A program made the position numbers and the translations under genes. From assembly GCA_964523105.1 (NCBI GenBank), contig CAZFZN010000001.1, forward strand, positions 62,001 through 126,000: a DNA stretch of 64,000 bases, written 5' to 3'. The notes under the pieces are model-generated. The model saw only the letters and a list, made by a program, of their open reading frames with translations. It was not told where the DNA came from and did not search any database. Of this stretch, positions 1 to 7,813 are shown piece by piece. The stretch comes from V1-33 sp964523105 (lineage in GTDB: Bacteria > Verrucomicrobiota > Verrucomicrobiia > Verrucomicrobiales > V1-33). Positions within the stretch are counted from its first letter, which is position 1, and each line of letters starts with the position of its first letter.

Positions 1-1
1 T

Positions 2-1351
2 GGCTGCATCGGGCTGACCAGCGTCACCCTCCCCGGCAGCGTCACCTCCATCGGCAGCTACGCGTTCTACGGCTGCACCGGGCTGACCAGTGTCACCCTC
101 CCCCCCAGCGTCAACTCCATCGGCGACTGGGCGTTCTTCGGCTGCACCGGGCTGACCAGCGTCACTATCCCCGCCAGCGTCACCTCCGTCGGCTCCTCCG
201 CGTTCTACGACTGCACTGGGCTGACCAGTCTGACACTCCAGCCGGGCCTTGCGACTCTCGGCTTTGTTATGTTCTCCGGCTGTACCGGGCTGACCAGCGT
301 CACCCTCCCCGCCAGCCTCACCTCCATCGGCAACGGAGTGTTCTCCCGCTGCACTGGGCTGACCAGCGTGACCCTCCCGCCGGGCCTTGCGAATTTCGGC
401 AATGGTATGTTTTCCGAATGCACCGGGCTGACCAGCGTCACCCTTCCCGCCACCGTCACCTCCATCGGCGACGGCGCATTCTACGGCTGCACCGGGCTGA
501 CCAGCATCACCATTCCCGCCGGCGTCACCTCCATCGGCAACTCCGCATTTTCCGGCTGCACTGGGCTGACCAGCTTCACCATTCCCGCCGGCGTCACCTC
601 CATAGGCAACTCCGTGTTTTCCGGCTGCACGGGGCTGACCAGCGTGACCCTCCAACCGGGCCTTGCGACTCTCGGCTATGGTATGTTCTCCTACTGCGCC
701 GGGCTGACGAGCCTCACTATCCCCGCCAGCGTCACGACCATCGGCCAAAACGCATTTTACTGCTGCACCGGACTGACCAGCGTCACCCTGCCCGCCAGCG
801 TCAACTCCATCGGCTCCTCCGCGTTCTACGCCTGTAGCAGGCTGAAGTCGGCGGTCTTCCAGGGCAACGCACCGGCCAGCTTCGGCTCCAGTGTGTTCAC
901 AAACACCACCACGGGATTCACGGTCTATTACTTCACAAACAGGACAGGATTCACCTCCCCAACGTGGCGGGGCTACGCTGCCGTCGGAATAGACCCGGCG
1001 GCTTGGCCGGCGGCCACGTGGCTGCTCGCGTATGGCCTGCCATACAACTCCAGCCTCCAGCAGGACCCGGACGGGGATGGCGTGTCCCTCTTGATGGCCT
1101 ATGCTCTGAACCTCGACCCCCGGCAGAATCTCCAGGGCCATCTGCCCGGCCAGATGCCCGGCGGAGATTCCTTGAGCATCCGCTTCCACGCCGCCGCGCC
1201 GGGCATCACCTACCGCGTGGAAACCAGTGGCGACCTGACCCATTGGACCACCACCGGCGTCACCCTTTCCGCCCTGGATGCGGAGAATCAGCGCACCGCC
1301 TCCGTGCCGCGCGATGCTGCCGGACGTTTCCTGCGCCTGGTGGTGCAGTAG
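2..1351 (+). CDS. BspA-like leucine-rich-repeat surface protein, 3' part
   Basis: The frame is open to the left window edge, so the N-terminus is missing; about 449 residues remain. Some thirteen 23-residue repeats (69 bp each, roughly 5-850) carry the pattern CTGLTSVTLPASVTSIG with an aromatic before the Gly-Cys, which is the BspA/LRR_5 type. Such proteins are usually exported and mediate surface or protein contacts. After the repeats comes a domain of about 130 residues with a DPDGDG segment and a YRVETSGDLTHWT motif, a C-terminal module typical of secreted verrucomicrobial proteins. A perfect inverted repeat follows the stop codon. The exact ligand cannot be read from the sequence. Confidence 0.9.
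   Translation, partial: GCIGLTSVTLPGSVTSIGSYAFYGCTGLTSVTLPPSVNSIGDWAFFGCTGLTSVTIPASVTSVGSSAFYDCTGLTSLTLQPGLATLGFVMFSGCTGLTSVTLPASLTSIGNGVFSRCTGLTSVTLPPGLANFGNGMFSECTGLTSVTLPATVTSIGDGAFYGCTGLTSITIPAGVTSIGNSAFSGCTGLTSFTIPAGVTSIGNSVFSGCTGLTSVTLQPGLATLGYGMFSYCAGLTSLTIPASVTTIGQNAFYCCTGLTSVTLPASVNSIGSSAFYACSRLKSAVFQGNAPASFGSSVFTNTTTGFTVYYFTNRTGFTSPTWRGYAAVGIDPAAWPAATWLLAYGLPYNSSLQQDPDGDGVSLLMAYALNLDPRQNLQGHLPGQMPGGDSLSIRFHAAAPGITYRVETSGDLTHWTTTGVTLSALDAENQRTASVPRDAAGRFLRLVVQ
5..850 (+). repeat. 69-bp tandem repeat encoding LRR_5 units
   Basis: The unit begins TGCACCGGGCTGACCAGCGT and recurs every 69 bp from position 5 (5, 74, 143, 212, 281 and so on to 833), about thirteen copies. Each encodes one 23-residue leucine-rich repeat. 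Copies are nearly identical at the DNA level, which points to recent amplification or gene conversion. Confidence 0.93.
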
Positions 1352-1358
1352 CGGGAAC

Positions 1359-1422
1359 TGTGGTCCGCACAGTCCTCTGTGCGGCTGGCTGCCTGACCGC
1401 ACAGAGGACTGTGCGGACCACA
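1359..1422. repeat. Perfect 26-bp inverted repeat, nested palindrome
   Basis: Arms 1359-1384 and 1397-1422 are perfect reverse complements separated by 12 nt. Each arm contains its own palindrome, CCGCACAGTCCTCTGTGCGG. A partial third copy (CACAGAGGACAGTG) follows near 1432. It lies between two plus-strand genes. No T-tract follows, so it is more likely a dispersed palindromic element than a classical terminator, although the RNA hairpin would be very stable. Confidence 0.85.
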
Positions 1423-1485
1423 TGGCAGCAGCACAGAGGACAGTGCTGGCATCCGCGCCGGGTTGGTGCATGATGCGCCCGTTCC

Positions 1486-2691
1486 ATGAAACGACTGCTC
1501 CTCCTCGCCCCGCTGCTGCTTTGCTCCCCTGCCCTGGCCGACGACTGGCCGGATTTCCTCGGGCCGAAGCGGCGCGGGATTTCTGAAGAGACGGGCTGGA
1601 ACACTGACTGGAACAGCAAAGAGCCGCGCGTGCTGTGGAAGGCGCAGGTTGGCCCGGGTGTTTCGTCCTGCACGGTCGCGGGCGGGCGGGTTTATACCAT
1701 GGGCTGCGATGGCGATGAGGAATCGGTCGTCTGCCTCGATGCGGCGACGGGTCATGAAATCTGGCGGCAGACCTACGAGTGTGAATTCGACAAACGGTCG
1801 TTCAAAACCGGCGGCCCCGCGGGCACTCCGGTGCTGGACGGCGACCGGGTTTATACGCTGAGTTTTCGCGGGCAGCTGTTCTGCTGGAATGCGCCGGACG
1901 GCGCGAAGCGCTGGGAACTGCACCTGGAAAACGATTTCAAAGGCGTGATGCCGCGCTGGGGCTGGGCGGGCAATCCGCTGGTGCTGGGCAACATGCTCAT
2001 CGTGGAACCCGGCGGCAACGGCAGCAGCCGCGCGGCGGTGAACAAGCTCAACGGCGAAGTCTTCTGGCAGAGCGGCAACGATCCGGCGGCGTATGCGAGC
2101 CCCATCATTTTCCGCGGCGAGACCATGCGTGGCGCGGCCCTGTTTCACAGCAACGGCCTCACCTGCGTCAACCCGCGCAACGGCGCGGAACTCTTCCGTC
2201 ACGAATGGAAAACCAATTACGGAGTGAACGCCGCGACCGTGATTCACCGGAACGGCCGGTTTTTCCTCGCTTCGGGCTATGGCAGAGGCGTCGCTCAGGT
2301 GGATCTCGAAGGTGCGGTGATCTGGGAGAATGACGACATCATGATGCAGTTCCAGAGCCCCGTGCTTTACGGCGACCATCTGTATTTCATCAGCGGCGAC
2401 AACAATCAGCCCGGCCGGATGCAGTGCGTGGAGTGGGACACCGGCGCAGTGAAGTGGACGCAAAGTGCGGGAGGCCAGCGGGGTGGTGTGATTGTCGCCG
2501 GCGGCAAGCTGATCGCGGTGACGGAGAAGGGGGAAATCCTGCTCGCCGAGGCCACGCCCTCCGGCTATGCCGAACTGGGCCGCACCCATCCGCTGCCGGG
2601 CGATGTCTGGGCGGCGCCGGCCTTCAGCGACCGCCGGCTTTTTGTCAGGAACAACGCGGGCCTGCTGGTATGCCTGGACCTGTCGCCCTGA
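1486..2691 (+). CDS. Exported PQQ-like beta-propeller protein (BamB-like fold)
   Basis: 401 residues beginning with a clear signal peptide (MKRLLLLAPLLLCSPALA, cleavage before DDW). The mature part opens with WPDFLGPKRRG, the usual start of planctomycete and verrucomicrobial PQQ-like propeller proteins, and then carries repeated blades with G.VYT., CLDAATGHEIWR and ALDG-type turns. These proteins are periplasmic; many are scaffold-like and lack a bound quinone, so enzyme activity is not implied. The 3' end overlaps the convergent rdgB gene by 47 bp. The ATG at 1486 fits the signal peptide. Confidence 0.85.
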   Translation: MKRLLLLAPLLLCSPALADDWPDFLGPKRRGISEETGWNTDWNSKEPRVLWKAQVGPGVSSCTVAGGRVYTMGCDGDEESVVCLDAATGHEIWRQTYECEFDKRSFKTGGPAGTPVLDGDRVYTLSFRGQLFCWNAPDGAKRWELHLENDFKGVMPRWGWAGNPLVLGNMLIVEPGGNGSSRAAVNKLNGEVFWQSGNDPAAYASPIIFRGETMRGAALFHSNGLTCVNPRNGAELFRHEWKTNYGVNAATVIHRNGRFFLASGYGRGVAQVDLEGAVIWENDDIMMQFQSPVLYGDHLYFISGDNNQPGRMQCVEWDTGAVKWTQSAGGQRGGVIVAGGKLIAVTEKGEILLAEATPSGYAELGRTHPLPGDVWAAPAFSDRRLFVRNNAGLLVCLDLSP

Positions 2692-3283
2692 GCCATTCCA
2701 CCAGCTGCGCCAGCGCCCGGGCGCGGTGGCTGAGCGTGTTTTTCACTTCCGCCGGCAACTGGCCGAAGGTCTCGCAATAACCGTCAGGGATGAAGGCGGG
2801 ATCGTAGCCGAAGCCGCCGCCGCCTTTCGGTTCGTTGGCCATGACGCCCTCCACGGTGCCGTGAAAGGCGCCGAGCTTTTCCCCGCCGCGCGCCGGAACG
2901 AGCACACAGCGGAACCGGGCGCTGCGGGCCTTGCCGCGCACGCCCGCGGCGGCGAGTTCATCGAGCACTTTGCGCAGATTGCCGCCGTCCCCCGCCCCGG
3001 GACCGGCATAGCGCGCCGAGTAAATCCCCGGGCGTCCGTCCAGCGCATCCACTTCGAGTCCGGAATCATCCGCCACGACGAGCCATTCCGGTCCCAGCGC
3101 GAGGCTGGCGGCGCGGGCCTTGATGGCGGCGTTCTCCTCGAACGTCGCGCCGTTCTCGTCAGGCGCGGCCAGGTGCGGATGCGCCCTCAAGTCCTCCACA
3201 CTCCATGCCCCGCCAAGCAGGGCGCGGAATTCGGCCGTTTTGTGCGAATTGTGCGTGGCGATGACAAGCCGGGGGACGGACAT
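2645..3283 (-). CDS. rdgB: Non-canonical purine NTP pyrophosphatase (RdgB/HAM1)
   Basis: 212 residues. The protein hydrolyses dITP, dXTP and related deaminated purine nucleotides to monophosphates, keeping them out of DNA. Family signatures are all present: THNSHK at residues 10-15, the metal-binding acidic stretch ADDSGLEVDALDGRPG at about 71-86, GGFGYDPAF, and NTLSHRARAL near the C-terminus. The length is close to the usual 195-205 with a short extra tail. It is the last gene of a minus-strand run with the helical-repeat gene (12-nt gap) and galE. Its 3' end overlaps the convergent propeller gene. Confidence 0.95.
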   Translation of the reverse strand: MSVPRLVIATHNSHKTAEFRALLGGAWSVEDLRAHPHLAAPDENGATFEENAAIKARAASLALGPEWLVVADDSGLEVDALDGRPGIYSARYAGPGAGDGGNLRKVLDELAAAGVRGKARSARFRCVLVPARGGEKLGAFHGTVEGVMANEPKGGGGFGYDPAFIPDGYCETFGQLPAEVKNTLSHRARALAQLVEWLRATGPGIPAGPRCS

Positions 3284-3295
3284 GGCGTCGAGCGG

Positions 3296-4459
3296 TTACG
3301 GCAGTGCTGCGCGCAGTTGAGCGGCGCGCGCGGGATTCTCTTTTTGAACCTTGTCCACCAGTTCCACCAGTCCGGCCGGGTCGTTGGGCAGGTATTTCAA
3401 CAGGCGCGCGCACGTGGCTTCGTCCATGTCGGCGACGATCTTCGGGTTGGCATTGGCCATTTCGTAGAACCGCTCGCCGCCCCGCGGAGTTTCGCGTCCC
3501 ACATTCATGCGCTCGAGGAAATCGATGGCCTCGCCGACATTTCCCTTGAGGATGTTTTCATTGAGCGCCCGCGCGATGAAGCGCGAGGGAAGATAGGACG
3601 CATCCTTCTGCTCCTCCAGCCACGGCAGCATTTCCTCCGGCGTGCCCAGTGTCCAGTACTTGTGAAAGAGCGCGTCGCCCAGGGCGCCGAACAGGCCTTT
3701 GAAAACCGGTGATTCCGGTGCGCCCAGCGGCGCCGCATCCAGCGCCTTCTGAAACGTCTCGCGCGCCTTTTCCACTCCGGTGCAGTTGATCGCCTGCTTG
3801 AGCAGCGCATCGCCGTTCGCCCCTTCATACTTGCCACTGAGCGCGAGCGTCAGGGCTTTCTCCGGATCCTTCACACAAATGCCGTTGAGCCATGCCGCGG
3901 TGAGCCGGGGATCGTTCAGTCCGGCCTGACTAATCGCCGCCAGCGCCGCATCAGGATCGCGGGCGGCGAGGCCTTCCACCGCGAGGCCGACGTTGAACAT
4001 TTCCGGCATCAAATCCTTCAGACCGTCGGCCCCGCGCAGCGCTCCGTACTGCCGCAGCATTTGCGCCCACTCCGCGTCGTGCTTGCGGCCGGTTTTGACG
4101 GTGATGTCCAAAAAGCCCTGGAGCACCGCCCGCGCATTCTCCGGCGTCATGTTCTCGATCAGCGCCATGATCGCGGACATCCGGGCCACCGGATCCGCCT
4201 CCTCCAAAATGCGAAAGGTGACCGGCGTGGCGTTGGCGGCGGTGATCGGTTCGGAGCCCAGCAGTGCACTGGTGCGCGCAGAAAGGCGCCCTGTCCCGGG
4301 AGGCGGCAGCGCCGGACTGACGGACACCGGCCGGACCGCGGCCCGCGGGGTCTCCGTTCCGGCTCCCGGGTCCGCCGGGTTGCGGGCTCCGATAAAATAG
4401 CCGGCCGCGCCGGCGACGGCGGCGGCGAGAAGCGGCGGAAGGATTCGTCGTGGGTTCAT
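3296..4459 (-). CDS. Secreted or anchored alpha-helical-repeat protein, function unknown
   Basis: 387 residues. The N-terminus (MNPRRILPPLLAAAVAGAAGYFIGA) is a signal anchor, followed by a Pro/Ala-rich linker. The remainder is predicted helical, with recurring D-P-x-x-A segments (DPDAALAAI, KDPEKALTLAL) that look like degenerate TPR/Sel1-type solenoid repeats. The same architecture occurs in the genes at 7814-9223 and 9220-10719, so this is one of three local paralogs. It sits 9 nt after galE and 12 nt before rdgB, consistent with one transcript. Function is not known; a protein-interaction scaffold in the periplasm is the natural inference. Confidence 0.75.
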   Translation of the reverse strand: MNPRRILPPLLAAAVAGAAGYFIGARNPADPGAGTETPRAAVRPVSVSPALPPPGTGRLSARTSALLGSEPITAANATPVTFRILEEADPVARMSAIMALIENMTPENARAVLQGFLDITVKTGRKHDAEWAQMLRQYGALRGADGLKDLMPEMFNVGLAVEGLAARDPDAALAAISQAGLNDPRLTAAWLNGICVKDPEKALTLALSGKYEGANGDALLKQAINCTGVEKARETFQKALDAAPLGAPESPVFKGLFGALGDALFHKYWTLGTPEEMLPWLEEQKDASYLPSRFIARALNENILKGNVGEAIDFLERMNVGRETPRGGERFYEMANANPKIVADMDEATCARLLKYLPNDPAGLVELVDKVQKENPARAAQLRAALP

Positions 4460-4468
4460 GCGGGTCGG

Positions 4469-5464
4469 TTATTCACGGAATCTGCCCCCGTGCGGGCCGG
4501 AAATCCAGCGCCATGCGGAGGCAATCATTTCGCGCGGGTCGGGCCGCGCGGCGGTCCAGTGCAGAACGTCGCGGGCCCGGGACGGATCGGCCACCAGCAC
4601 CGGAGGATCGCCGGCCCGGCGCGGACCGGCGCTGCGCGGCAACGGCTTCCCGGTGACCTCTTCGACCAGTTCGATGATCTCCTGCACACTGGCGCCGCGG
4701 CCGGTGCCGAGATTGCAGGCCGTGGAGGCCCCGCCGTCGCGCAGAAAGGTCAATGCCTTCACGTGAGCCGCCGCGAGATCGAGCACGTGAATGTAATCGC
4801 GCACGCAGGTGCCGTCGGGCGTCGGATAATCCTGACCGAATACCGTGAGCGGCCCCTCGCGGCCGGCGGCGGCGAGCAGAGCGCGCGGAATGAGATGCGT
4901 CTCCGGCGTGTGATCCTCGCCGAGGCGCGCGTCATCCGAACAGCCGCAGGCATTGAAATAACGCAGCACCGCCGTGCGCAGTCCCCATGCCGCACCGCAG
5001 TCCGCCAGCACGCGCTCCAGCGTGAGTTTGCTCCAGCCGTAGGGATTGACCGGCACCTGCGGATGCGACTCGTCGATGGGCGTACGCAATGGATTGCCGT
5101 AAGTGGCGGCCGTGGAGGAAAAGATGAACTTGTCGCAGCCGTGCCGTCGCATGGCATCGAGCAGCACGAGCGGCGCCGCGGCGTTGTTGCGGTAATATTT
5201 CAGGGGCTCGGTCACCGACTCCCCGACGAGTGAATACGCCGCGAAGTGCAGCACCGCCTCGATCTTCTCCGCCTCGAATACCCGCTCCACCGCAGCGGCA
5301 TCACCGAGGTCCGCCACCACCAGCTTCACCTCCGGGCTGATGACGGCGCCGCGATGCCCCAGGCTGAGATTGTCCAGCACCACGACATTCTCTCCGCTCT
5401 CCGCGAGCATCCGGGTAACGTGGGATCCGATATAACCGGCGCCGCCGGTGACGAGCAGAGACAT
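4469..5464 (-). CDS. galE: UDP-glucose 4-epimerase
   Basis: 331 residues, full length for the family. It interconverts UDP-glucose and UDP-galactose using bound NAD in the cytoplasm. The Rossmann glycine motif VTGGAGYIGSH is at residues 5-15, the catalytic Ser/Thr in FSSTAATYG at about 115-123, and the catalytic Tyr-Lys pair in PYGWSK (Y142, K146). SDR-family spacing is intact. It is encoded between a lipoprotein amidase upstream and a helical-repeat protein downstream on the same strand, so it may belong to a cell-envelope operon. Confidence 0.96.
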   Translation of the reverse strand: MSLLVTGGAGYIGSHVTRMLAESGENVVVLDNLSLGHRGAVISPEVKLVVADLGDAAAVERVFEAEKIEAVLHFAAYSLVGESVTEPLKYYRNNAAAPLVLLDAMRRHGCDKFIFSSTAATYGNPLRTPIDESHPQVPVNPYGWSKLTLERVLADCGAAWGLRTAVLRYFNACGCSDDARLGEDHTPETHLIPRALLAAAGREGPLTVFGQDYPTPDGTCVRDYIHVLDLAAAHVKALTFLRDGGASTACNLGTGRGASVQEIIELVEEVTGKPLPRSAGPRRAGDPPVLVADPSRARDVLHWTAARPDPREMIASAWRWISGPHGGRFRE

Positions 5465-5533
5465 GGAATCAGGGCGTGGGTGCCAGGGAGTGCGCCGCGG
5501 AGCGAAGGTGAACCCCGGCCCGCGGCTGAATGG

Positions 5534-6250
5534 TTAGATACGCGGACAGGGCCCCGGGACGAGCCGGCTGTGGTGCGCGCGCACGCGGCTCAGGAACCAC
5601 TGCCACTTGCGGCCGGGGCGGCCGTTATCGAGCAGAAAGTGCGGACAGTCCTTGTGCGCAGGATCCACGCCCCGGCGCGGCCAGTGATAGTGCGGGACCA
5701 CGTTTTGCAGTGGAATGTTATGCTCGTACATGAGATAGGCCGCGAGCTTGGCGGTGCGTTCGATGGTGGCGGTGCGGTCGTTGCCGCGGTGCTCGCACAT
5801 TTCCAGACCGATGGAGTAACGGTTGCCCGGACCGTCGAAATCGGCGTGCTCGCCCTGTTCGGTGGTGGGCAGGTGCTGGACGGCACAGTTGTCCTGGATG
5901 GTGAAGTGCCATGTGAGGAATCCGATGCGGTTGCCGCCGGGGCGTTTCCGGGCGCGCAGCTTGCCGTTTTTCAGCGCCGAGGCGTGGGCGAAGGCGTCGC
6001 CGCTGTAGTTCTGCGTGGAGTGGATGGTAATGTAGCGCGGCTTCATGGGCCGGTCATAACGCCGCCCGTAACTGCCTTTGGGGATGAGCCGCGGGTAGAG
6101 CTTCACCTCCTGCTGGAGCAGTTGCACCGGCGTGATGCCCCCGGACGGGACGGGGGGCGCAGCAGCCTGCCATGAGGCGCGCGGAGGAGCGGGAGCACTG
6201 CACGCCGCGAGCAGCATCGCGGCAACGAGGAGAAGGATGGTCGGTCGCAT
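5534..6250 (-). CDS. Lipoprotein N-acetylmuramoyl-L-alanine amidase (AmpD/Amidase_2 type)
   Basis: 238 residues from the ATG at 6250, which begins a lipoprotein signal (MRPTILLLVAAMLLAACS, lipobox LAAC). A longer in-frame ATG at 6460 would bury this signal and was not used. The catalytic domain has ITIHST (first zinc His), TWHFTIQDN, YSIGLEMCEHRGN, PHYHW (second His) and KDCPHFL (third ligand region). The enzyme should cleave the amide bond between MurNAc and the stem peptide, or a related muropeptide, at the outer or inner membrane surface. It lies 69 nt upstream of galE on the same strand. Confidence 0.88.
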   Translation of the reverse strand: MRPTILLLVAAMLLAACSAPAPPRASWQAAAPPVPSGGITPVQLLQQEVKLYPRLIPKGSYGRRYDRPMKPRYITIHSTQNYSGDAFAHASALKNGKLRARKRPGGNRIGFLTWHFTIQDNCAVQHLPTTEQGEHADFDGPGNRYSIGLEMCEHRGNDRTATIERTAKLAAYLMYEHNIPLQNVVPHYHWPRRGVDPAHKDCPHFLLDNGRPGRKWQWFLSRVRAHHSRLVPGPCPRI

Positions 6251-6389
6251 GGCCCCCTGACTACTCGACCGCGGCCCTGTTTTCAAGGTTCGATCTCGGT
6301 CCCGCCCCGGTTTCACCCGGTGCGCAGGGGGCTGGAATTTTTCGCGCCGCGTCTTGAAAACCACCGGGCCGGGCCGATACTTTTCCAAA

Positions 6390-6626
6390 ATGTCCAGCAG
6401 CATCGACTCACCCGAAGACCGCGCCCGCCAGGCCGACAAGATCGTCAAGAACCCCGCCAACTACAAGATCTGCGAGGGTTGCGACAGCATCGTGCTCGCC
6501 AAAGCGCACACTTGTCCGAACTGCGCCGGCTATCGCTTCCAGGAGGGCCGCGCGGTCGTCATCCGCCAGGCCCGGCTGCTCGGCGGGCGGGAGCGGAAGT
6601 CCGTGCTCGCCTCCGATCTCGAGTGA
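6390..6626 (+). CDS. Small zinc-ribbon protein
   Basis: 78 residues from ATG 6390 (an alternative ATG at 6354 adds 12 residues). It holds two CxxC pairs, CEGC and CPNC, spaced as a zinc ribbon (YKICEGCDSIVLAKAHTCPNC), followed by a short basic beta-like tail. Small zinc-ribbon proteins of this form are widespread in Verrucomicrobiota and have no established role. The stop overlaps the GTG start of the next gene (GTGA, 6623-6626), so translation is probably coupled to the glycosyltransferase. Confidence 0.8.
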   Translation: MSSSIDSPEDRARQADKIVKNPANYKICEGCDSIVLAKAHTCPNCAGYRFQEGRAVVIRQARLLGGRERKSVLASDLE

Positions 6627-7777
6627 GCGCACCGCGGCTCGTTTTTCTCGGACCGGAACGCACCGACGCCCGTTCGGTGAAGCGCATCGCCGCCCTCATG
6701 GCGCAGGGCTGGCAAGTCACCGGCTTCACGTTTCATCGCGACCGCGGCCAGCCCGGGGCGCCGCCGGCATGGGAAAACATCCACCTCGGCACCACTTACA
6801 ACCGCCGCTACCTGCACCGCCTGGGGGCCATCCTGCGCTCGTTCGGCATCGTCTGGAAACACCGCCGCCGGTTTCGCGAAGCGCGCTGCCTCTACGCGAT
6901 CAATCCTGACAATGCACTGCTCGCGCTGTTTGGCCGGCTCGTCTGCCGGCGCCGCGTTCCCCTCGTTCTTGAAATCGCGGACATCCAGCCCGTGATGACC
7001 GGCAGCGGCCTGAAGTCGCGGCTGCTGCGCGCCCTCGAGCGCTTCGTCCTGCGGCGCAGTCAGCTGCTGGTGACCACGTCCCCCGGCTTCCTGCGTCATT
7101 ACTTTGAACCCGTGCAGCGCTGGCAGGGACCCGTCTTCCTGCTGGAGAACAAAGTCTGGCCGGCCGCCTCACTGATCGCCGGACGCCAGCCCCGCAGCGC
7201 GCCGGTGCATCCCGGATCATGGACTATCGGTTATTTCGGCGTGATGCGCTGCGAGCGCAGCATCGGGCTCATCTGCCGCCTCGCCGCAGCTTTTCCCGAT
7301 CGGCTCCGCTTCCTCCTTCGCGGCGTGCCCTCCGGCATCGATGCCGATGACTTTCACCGCCGCATCCGGGCGCAAGAAAACATCGCATACGGCGGACCCT
7401 ATCGCTATCCGGACGATCTCCCGGAGATGTACGGCTCCGTGGACTTCAACTGGTGTTTCGACTTCTCCGCCGCGGGCGCCAATTCCGCATGGCTCCTGCC
7501 GAACCGCATTTATGAGGGCGGCCTGCTGCACTGCCCGGCGCTTGCACTGGCGGGCACGGAGACCGCCGCATGGATCGAGGCCCGCCGTCTCGGAAAGGTT
7601 TTCGCAGAGGACTTGTTCGACAACCTGCGCGCCTGGTTCGAGTCGCTGACTGTGGAGGAATGGGACGCGCTCCGCGCCGCGTATGACGAAGCCCCGGACG
7701 AACTTTTCGCCGGCGAGGCCGACTGCGTCCGTCTGAGTGCGGCGCTCACGGAACTGTCCGCCGGCCCGCCGTCCTGA
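6623..7777 (+). CDS. Glycosyltransferase, GT4-like
   Basis: 384 residues from the GTG at 6623. The frame runs further upstream, but those residues overlap the zinc-ribbon gene and look like shadow translation. The protein starts SAPRLVFLGPERTDARSVKR, a Rossmann-like opening, and continues with VLEIADIQPVMTG, VTTSPGFLRHYF and a C-terminal half with IGYFGVMRCERSI and a nucleotide-binding-type segment near PNRIYEGGLLHCPALAL. This is the two-domain GT-B pattern of retaining glycosyltransferases. The sugar donor is not identifiable; a role in envelope polysaccharide synthesis is an inference. Confidence 0.75.
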   Translation: MSAPRLVFLGPERTDARSVKRIAALMAQGWQVTGFTFHRDRGQPGAPPAWENIHLGTTYNRRYLHRLGAILRSFGIVWKHRRRFREARCLYAINPDNALLALFGRLVCRRRVPLVLEIADIQPVMTGSGLKSRLLRALERFVLRRSQLLVTTSPGFLRHYFEPVQRWQGPVFLLENKVWPAASLIAGRQPRSAPVHPGSWTIGYFGVMRCERSIGLICRLAAAFPDRLRFLLRGVPSGIDADDFHRRIRAQENIAYGGPYRYPDDLPEMYGSVDFNWCFDFSAAGANSAWLLPNRIYEGGLLHCPALALAGTETAAWIEARRLGKVFAEDLFDNLRAWFESLTVEEWDALRAAYDEAPDELFAGEADCVRLSAALTELSAGPPS

Positions 7778-7813
7778 CAGGTCAGGAATTGCAGCCGCCG
7801 CGCGACTCCGGGC

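Noticed and set aside
5..850. CRISPR or mobile repeat array
   Set aside because: Repeats are in-frame LRR coding units with no spacers.
1288..2589. 433-residue frame on the minus strand opposite the PQQ-like gene
   Set aside because: It is Arg/Ala/His-rich with no motif or signal peptide, and lies opposite a gene with clear family motifs.
2567..3712. 381-residue plus-strand frame over rdgB and the helical-repeat gene
   Set aside because: Antisense shadow of two real genes; no domain recognised.
6320..6622. N-terminal extension of the glycosyltransferase to 6320
   Set aside because: This stretch is the frame-shifted shadow of the zinc-ribbon gene, and the GTG at 6623 has an overlap-type start.
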